Of a stretch of DNA of 17,856 nucleotides, positions 14,317 through 17,856 are shown piece by piece; within the stretch, counting starts at the first letter, position 1, and each line of letters starts with the position of its first letter. Source of the DNA: an uncultured Lachnospiraceae bacterium (lineage in GTDB: Bacteria > Bacillota > Clostridia > Lachnospirales > Lachnospiraceae); the NCBI GenBank assembly GCA_902766845.1, contig CACXFD010000204.1, positions 1 through 17,856 of the forward strand, written 5' to 3'. A model generated the notes under the pieces. That model ran no database searches. It was not told the DNA's origin and was given only the letters and a program-made list of their open reading frames with translations. The translations under genes and the position numbers were made by a program.

Positions 14317-16038
14317 ATGGAAAAGTTTCAGGGGAATCCCGTTTCCAACGGCATCGCCGTCGGAGAAGTGTATAAGTATGTGCCGTACCAGGCCGTCGTG
14401 GAAGAAGCCACGGTCGGGGCGGAGGAAGTAAAGGCGGAGATCGCCAAATTCGACGCGGCCAAGGCCGGAGCCCAGAAGGAGCTCGAAGCCATCCGCGCCA
14501 ACCTGGAGAAGAACGATCCGGAAAAGGCCAAGATCTTTTCCGCTCATCTGGAGATCTTGAATGACCCGGCCCTCGACGACGGCGTCCGGGAAAAGATCGA
14601 AGACGATAATTTCGCAGTCAAGTGGGCCATCGAGAAGACGTTCACGAAGTTCATCAAGATGCTGAGCCGCGTCAAGGATGACCTGATCCGCGAGCGCATC
14701 CCGGATATGCAGGACGTCAAGGGACGTCTGCTCCGCAACTGCGACGGCGTGGCGGAAGTCAACCTGGCCGCGCTGACCAAGCCGGTCATCGTGGTCGCCC
14801 ACGACCTGTTCCCGTCGGATACCGCGTCGCTGAACCGCGCCATGGTCAAGGCCATCGTGACGGAAGTCGGCGGCGCCACCAGCCATACCGCGATCATCGC
14901 GCGCAGCTATGAGATTCCGGCCCTGCTGGGCGTCACCGGCGCCATGGACATCCTGAAGGATGACCAGGTGGTGGCCGTGGACGCCGTGGACGGGGAACTG
15001 GTCACGGATCCCGACGCGGAGACGGTCGCCTTCTATGAGGAGAAGGCCCGCAAGAACGCCATCCATGTGGCGGAGACCAAGAAGTATCTGGGCGTGACGC
15101 CGGTCACCAAAGACGGCGTGCGCATCGAGGTGGAGCTGAACATCGCATCGGGTTCCGTGCAGGAGCTCGAGAACGCCAAATATACGGACGGCGTGGGCCT
15201 GTTCCGTTCGGAATTCCTGTACATGGGCCGCACCGAGCTTCCGACCGAGGAAGAGCAGGTCACCATCTACAAGAAGGTCCTGACCGAATACGGCGACCGT
15301 CCCGTGATCCTGCGGACCATGGATATCGGCGGAGACAAGAAGCTCGACTGCATGGAGCTGCCGGTGGAGGAGAACCCGTTCCTCGGCAACCGTGCCGTGC
15401 GTCTGTCCTTCACGTATCCCGAGATCTTCAAGACCCAGCTGCGCGCGGCGCTACGTGCGGCCGTGGCCGGCAACCTGTGGGTCATGTTCCCGATGATCGG
15501 TTCCATGGACGATATCCGCAAGGCCAAGGGCTACGTCGAAGAGTGCCGTCAGGAGCTGGCCGCCGAAGGCGTGCCGTACGGCGAGATCAAGATCGGCATC
15601 ATGGTGGAGATCCCGTCCATCGCCATGATCGCGGATATTGCGGCCAAGGAAGTGGACTTCTGCTCGATCGGCACCAATGACCTGACCCAGTATTCGACGG
15701 CCGTGGACCGCATGAACCCCGCAGTCAGCAAGTATTACCAGACCTATCATCCGGCCCTGTTCCGTCTGATCGGTCATGTCGTGAAGAGCTTCAACGAGGC
15801 CGGCAAGGAAGTGTCGGTCTGCGGCGAGATGGGCGGAGACAAGCTCGCGGCCGCGGTCCTGATGGGCCTGGGCATGCGCCGTCTGTCCATGGGCGCGTCG
15901 GGCCTGGCGCAGACCAAGAAGATGATCACGCATGTGACCATCCCGCAGGTCGAAGAGATGGCCCGCACCGTCGTGAACCTTCCGACGGCCGGAGACGTCG
16001 AGGCGTATCTGAAGGAAGCGCTCGCGGACGTGCTGTAA
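14317..16038 (+). CDS. ptsI: PTS enzyme I (phosphoenolpyruvate-protein phosphotransferase)
   Basis: A 573-residue cytosolic enzyme I, full length, which autophosphorylates from PEP and hands phosphate to HPr. The N-terminal helical HPr-binding domain (about 1-145) is followed by the swivelling domain with His190 in GGATSHTAIIARS, then the PEP-binding TIM barrel with LFRSEFLYMGR, IGTNDLTQYSTAVDRMN (from 451) and catalytic Cys502 in VCGEMGGD. The start at 14317 has AGGAGGAG upstream; an in-frame ATG at 14236 lies inside the attenuator hairpin and is rejected. Position directly behind EIIC and ahead of ptsH makes this an unusual all-in-one PTS cluster. Confidence 0.98.
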   Translation: MEKFQGNPVSNGIAVGEVYKYVPYQAVVEEATVGAEEVKAEIAKFDAAKAGAQKELEAIRANLEKNDPEKAKIFSAHLEILNDPALDDGVREKIEDDNFAVKWAIEKTFTKFIKMLSRVKDDLIRERIPDMQDVKGRLLRNCDGVAEVNLAALTKPVIVVAHDLFPSDTASLNRAMVKAIVTEVGGATSHTAIIARSYEIPALLGVTGAMDILKDDQVVAVDAVDGELVTDPDAETVAFYEEKARKNAIHVAETKKYLGVTPVTKDGVRIEVELNIASGSVQELENAKYTDGVGLFRSEFLYMGRTELPTEEEQVTIYKKVLTEYGDRPVILRTMDIGGDKKLDCMELPVEENPFLGNRAVRLSFTYPEIFKTQLRAALRAAVAGNLWVMFPMIGSMDDIRKAKGYVEECRQELAAEGVPYGEIKIGIMVEIPSIAMIADIAAKEVDFCSIGTNDLTQYSTAVDRMNPAVSKYYQTYHPALFRLIGHVVKSFNEAGKEVSVCGEMGGDKLAAAVLMGLGMRRLSMGASGLAQTKKMITHVTIPQVEEMARTVVNLPTAGDVEAYLKEALADVL

Positions 16039-16063
16039 GCGCGGCACTCATCACGGGCCGGGC

Positions 16064-16109
16064 ACGCATCTGCCGGATAGGGCGGTACGCATTCGCCGGA
16101 TAGGGCGGA
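16064..16109 (+). repeat. Two 23-bp tandem repeats between ptsI and ptsH
   Basis: Two adjacent 23-base copies (16064-16086 and 16087-16109) share ACGCAT and then GCCGGATAGGGCGG, differing at three positions. A degenerate beginning of a third copy may follow at 16110. The GCCGGATAGGGCG core looks like half of an enterobacterial REP-type sequence, but this may be chance. Confidence 0.75.
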
Positions 16110-16114
16110 ACGAT

Positions 16115-16130
16115 CGGCCGGCGCCGGCCG
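16115..16130. repeat. 16-bp perfect palindrome
   Basis: CGGCCGGCGCCGGCCG is fully self-complementary and sits right after the tandem repeats, about 80 bp ahead of ptsH. It has no T-tract and is not a standard terminator. Confidence 0.6.
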
Positions 16131-16209
16131 GGCGGATCCCGTCCGGCCCTGTCAAACACGCATGATCAGAACATAAGAGATAAGGTACACAGAAAAAGGA
16201 GGCAACATC

Positions 16210-16491
16210 ATGGTCAAGAAAGCAACTGTCATCAAGAACAAGACCGGTCTTCACGCCCGCCCCGCGTCGGATTTCGTGCAGGCGGCCAGCAAGTTTGAGT
16301 CCAAGATCAAGATCCGCCGCGTCGATGACGAAGACGAAGAAGCGGATGCGAAGAGCATCATCTTCCTGCTTTCTCTGGGTCTGTGCCAGGGTGAGGAAGT
16401 CGAGATCATCGCGAAGGGCGAAGACGAGCAGGAAGCCGTTGACACGCTGATCGCTCTGATCGATTCCGGTTTCGGCGAGACCGAGGAGTAA
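16210..16491 (+). CDS. ptsH: PTS phosphocarrier protein HPr
   Basis: A 93-residue HPr, slightly longer than the usual 85-89. The phosphate-accepting His15 is in KTGLHARPASDF and the regulatory serine, equivalent to Ser46, is Ser49 in DAKSIIFLLSLG, so it may be a target of HPr kinase. Relative to Bacillus HPr the turn before Ser49 has two extra residues and is strongly acidic (DDEDEEAD), and the glycine three residues after the serine is Phe. It carries phosphate from enzyme I to EIIA. AAAGGAGG precedes the start by about eight bases. It is separated from ptsI by 171 bp of repeats and followed by a strong hairpin. Confidence 0.96.
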   Translation: MVKKATVIKNKTGLHARPASDFVQAASKFESKIKIRRVDDEDEEADAKSIIFLLSLGLCQGEEVEIIAKGEDEQEAVDTLIALIDSGFGETEE

Positions 16492-16503
16492 GAAACGCAA
16501 GGC

Positions 16504-16543
16504 CAGGCCGGCCCGGCAGCGCCGGGCCGGCCTGACGGTCTGT
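16504..16543 (+). terminator. Hairpin terminator after ptsH
   Basis: A perfect 14-bp stem (16504-16517 with 16521-16534, loop AGC) is followed by a broken T-tract, TCTGTTTCTG. It probably ends the PTS transcript, though the interrupted T-run may allow read-through into the YcxB-like gene. Confidence 0.65.
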
Positions 16544-16607
16544 TTCTGTCCGCCGCGCAGGCGGCCATGACGGGCCCGTACAGGGCCGGTCCGCAAAGGA
16601 GAGCCCC

Positions 16608-17153
16608 ATGAAGCATGTATATAATTTCAAAATGAGCGTTTCGGACTACCGGGACGTGATGATCTCCAAGACGTTCGGGGCTCAGACCTGGAAACGAGTC
16701 GGCATGGCCGTGATCTGGGTCATCGCCGCGGCGGCGCTGGTCCTGCACTTTACCAAGGTCCTGCCGATCACGAGCTCGACGATCTACGTCTGCGCCCTGC
16801 TGGTGACCGTGATCCTGGCCGCGGCCGCGCTGACCATGGAGGTCAACATCTATCGTTATCGTGAAGCGTATAAGAACGGGTTCAATGCGGACCGCCAGAT
16901 CAAGGTGGACGATACCGGATTCACGTTCACGAACCGCGCGAGCGGGGAGTCGGGCCATAACGGCTGGGAGGAGATCTCCCGGATCGACGAGACCAAGGAG
17001 GTCTTCGTGATCGGCCTGGGCGCGCGGGAGGCCGTGATCCTGCCCAAGCGCGCGATGGGCACGCAGGCCAATATCGCCCAGTTCTGCAAGGAGATGGAAG
17101 AAAAGATCGGCAACCGTTTCCACGCGGTCACGAAATACGGCAGCGTGATGTGA
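16608..17153 (+). CDS. YcxB-like family membrane protein
   Basis: A 181-residue protein with two membrane helices at about residues 30-50 and 55-77 and a soluble C-terminal part. The pattern resembles YcxB-like proteins: a short N-terminal beta segment, the helix pair, and then GHNGWEEISRIDETKEVFVIGLGAREAVILPKRAM split around a conserved aromatic/Ile core and ending in a helix. Function of the family is unknown. AAAGGAG (16595-16601) precedes the start. It may be a separate unit or a read-through gene behind ptsH. Coding is supported by the ribosome site, membrane profile and position between terminators. Confidence 0.8.
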   Translation: MKHVYNFKMSVSDYRDVMISKTFGAQTWKRVGMAVIWVIAAAALVLHFTKVLPITSSTIYVCALLVTVILAAAALTMEVNIYRYREAYKNGFNADRQIKVDDTGFTFTNRASGESGHNGWEEISRIDETKEVFVIGLGAREAVILPKRAMGTQANIAQFCKEMEEKIGNRFHAVTKYGSVM

Positions 17154-17160
17154 CGGAGAA

Positions 17161-17262
17161 GGATCTGCCACAGATCCGCCCCGGCAAGGAAGCCGGGACA
17201 GCCACGGCCCGGCCGCAGGACCGGGACAGCACGGAAAGGATCCCGGCCGCAGGGCCGGGATG
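17161..17262 (+). repeat. Cluster of hairpin-forming imperfect repeats
   Basis: Four hairpins follow in series: GGATCTG/CAGATCC (17161-17177), CCCGGC/GCCGGG (17180-17197), CCCGG/CCGGG (17208-17225) and ATCCCGGCC/GGCCGGGAT (17240-17261). The last two share a 19-base unit with a single difference (17208-17226 and 17242-17260), and the second and third are both followed by GGGACAGC. There is no gene in this stretch; it ends at the terminator at 17281. Confidence 0.7.
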
Positions 17263-17280
17263 ATGAAATGAACCGAAAAG

Positions 17281-17312
17281 AAAAACTCCCGGCCGCCCGG
17301 CCGGGAGTTTTT
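17281..17312. terminator. Bidirectional intrinsic terminator
   Basis: AAAAACTCCCGGCC and GGCCGGGAGTTTTT form a perfect 14-bp stem around GCCC. It serves the rightward YcxB-like gene and the leftward thioredoxin gene, 19 bp from the latter's stop. Confidence 0.95.
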
Positions 17313-17331
17313 GCGTGCGATCCGCTCCGGA

Positions 17332-17649
17332 TCACAGCACTTCCTTGATCATGTTCTCGAGAACGGGCTTCGGAACGAAACCGATCTGCGTCCGGACCGA
17401 GACGCCGTTCTTGAAGAACATCAGCGTCGGGATGGACATGATCTGGTACTGGCCCGCGATCTCGGGGCTGTCATCGACGTTCACCTTGTAGACGTCGAGC
17501 TGCCCCTCGTACTGACCGGCCAGCTCTTCGACGATCGGGGAGACCATCTTGCAGGGACCGCACCAGTCCGCGTAAAAGTCGATCAGGACCGGGTGCTGGG
17601 CCTGCTGGATCGTGGATGCGAAATCTTTGACGGAAAGAACCTGTGCCAT
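17332..17649 (-). CDS. trxA: Thioredoxin
   Basis: A 105-residue single-domain thioredoxin, the usual length. Active-site WCGPCK places the redox cysteines at 30 and 33; the conserved cis-proline is Pro74 in MSIPT, and DFYADW and KVNVDD are typical fold segments. It reduces protein disulfides in the cytosol. AGGAGGT is positioned directly upstream of the start. No thioredoxin reductase gene is in the window. It lies between its bidirectional terminator and the trmB end, 98 bp away, on the same strand. Confidence 0.97.
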   Translation of the reverse strand: MAQVLSVKDFASTIQQAQHPVLIDFYADWCGPCKMVSPIVEELAGQYEGQLDVYKVNVDDSPEIAGQYQIMSIPTLMFFKNGVSVRTQIGFVPKPVLENMIKEVL

Positions 17650-17747
17650 GTTGTTACCTCCTGAATATCTTGTGATGGCGGATATCTAGTGTGCTTGCGG
17701 GCGGGTCCGTGGACAGGCCGGACGACCCGTGGTGATGCCGGTGCGGG

Positions 17748-17856
17748 TCATAGAACGCTTTGCCGGGTCCGCCGGGCGATCAGCTTGCAGATCGGCTGGC
17801 CGTTCTGCGAGAACTTCTCTTCATATTCTGTCATCACGTTCCCCTCTCCGAGGACC
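17748..17856 (-). CDS. trmB: tRNA (guanine-N7-)-methyltransferase, C-terminal end (partial)
   Basis: Only the last 36 codons are inside the window; the gene enters from the right edge. They read GEGNVMTEYEEKFSQNGQP and then ICKLIARR before a short tail and TGA. The NxMTEYEEKFxxxGxPI signature is the conserved C-terminus of bacterial TrmB, which makes m7G46 in tRNA. It is too short for a start or domain analysis. It runs in the same direction as trxA and may be upstream of it in one transcript. Confidence 0.85.
   Translation of the reverse strand, partial: VLGEGNVMTEYEEKFSQNGQPICKLIARRTRQSVL

Noticed and set aside
16064..16109. True enterobacterial REP/BIME elements
   Set aside because: Only a short core resembles REP, the copies are direct not inverted, and the other genes point to a Firmicute.

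Overview
The window looks like chromosome from a GC-rich anaerobic Firmicute, probably a Clostridia/Lachnospiraceae-type organism. The reasons are strong AGGAGG ribosome sites, sigma-A promoters of the TTGNNN-N17-TATAAT type, the gene order pth - mfd - parvulin-like lipoprotein, an HPr with the Firmicute His15 and regulatory-serine sites, and a BFD-type FAD oxidoreductase operon with a DUF1667 partner. Base composition is clearly above 60% GC by eye (not counted). No tRNA, rRNA, CRISPR, insertion sequence or phage gene was found.

Left part (1-8160). A four-helix membrane protein (139-636) converges on a small DUF1858 redox protein (775-1050, minus) across a bidirectional terminator. A short-chain dehydrogenase (1270-2043) follows, with a palindromic operator candidate and a strong terminator. 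Next come pth and mfd, with a 1-bp gap, behind an extended -10 promoter. A lipoprotein with a divergent parvulin layout and a long Thr-Glu-Ala repeat tail has its own near-consensus promoter and a bidirectional terminator.

Middle part (8200-16491). Two operons diverge from a 525-bp control region. Leftward runs a three-gene, translationally coupled operon: a GlpA/COG0579-like FAD enzyme with a [2Fe-2S] BFD domain, a second FAD/NAD oxidoreductase and a DUF1667 Cys-rich protein. Rightward runs a complete phosphotransferase relay: EIIA, Gat-type EIIB, Gat-type EIIC, enzyme I and HPr. Each has its own promoter with 17-bp spacing, and the region between them holds a perfect 10-bp inverted repeat. 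The PTS genes are separated by hairpins that could set their relative expression. EIIB, EIIC and HPr use visibly more T-ending codons than their neighbours, as expected for highly expressed genes.

Right part (16500-17856). A strong hairpin ends ptsH. A YcxB-like membrane protein follows, then about 120 bp of repeated hairpins, a bidirectional terminator, thioredoxin (minus), and the C-terminal end of trmB (minus, cut by the window edge).

The most interesting unit is the 8.2-16.5 kb block. It pairs a self-contained PTS (sugar-specific plus general components) with a divergently transcribed G3P-dehydrogenase-type redox operon, with no sugar catabolic genes between them. Joint regulation and the substrate are inferences, not shown by the sequence.
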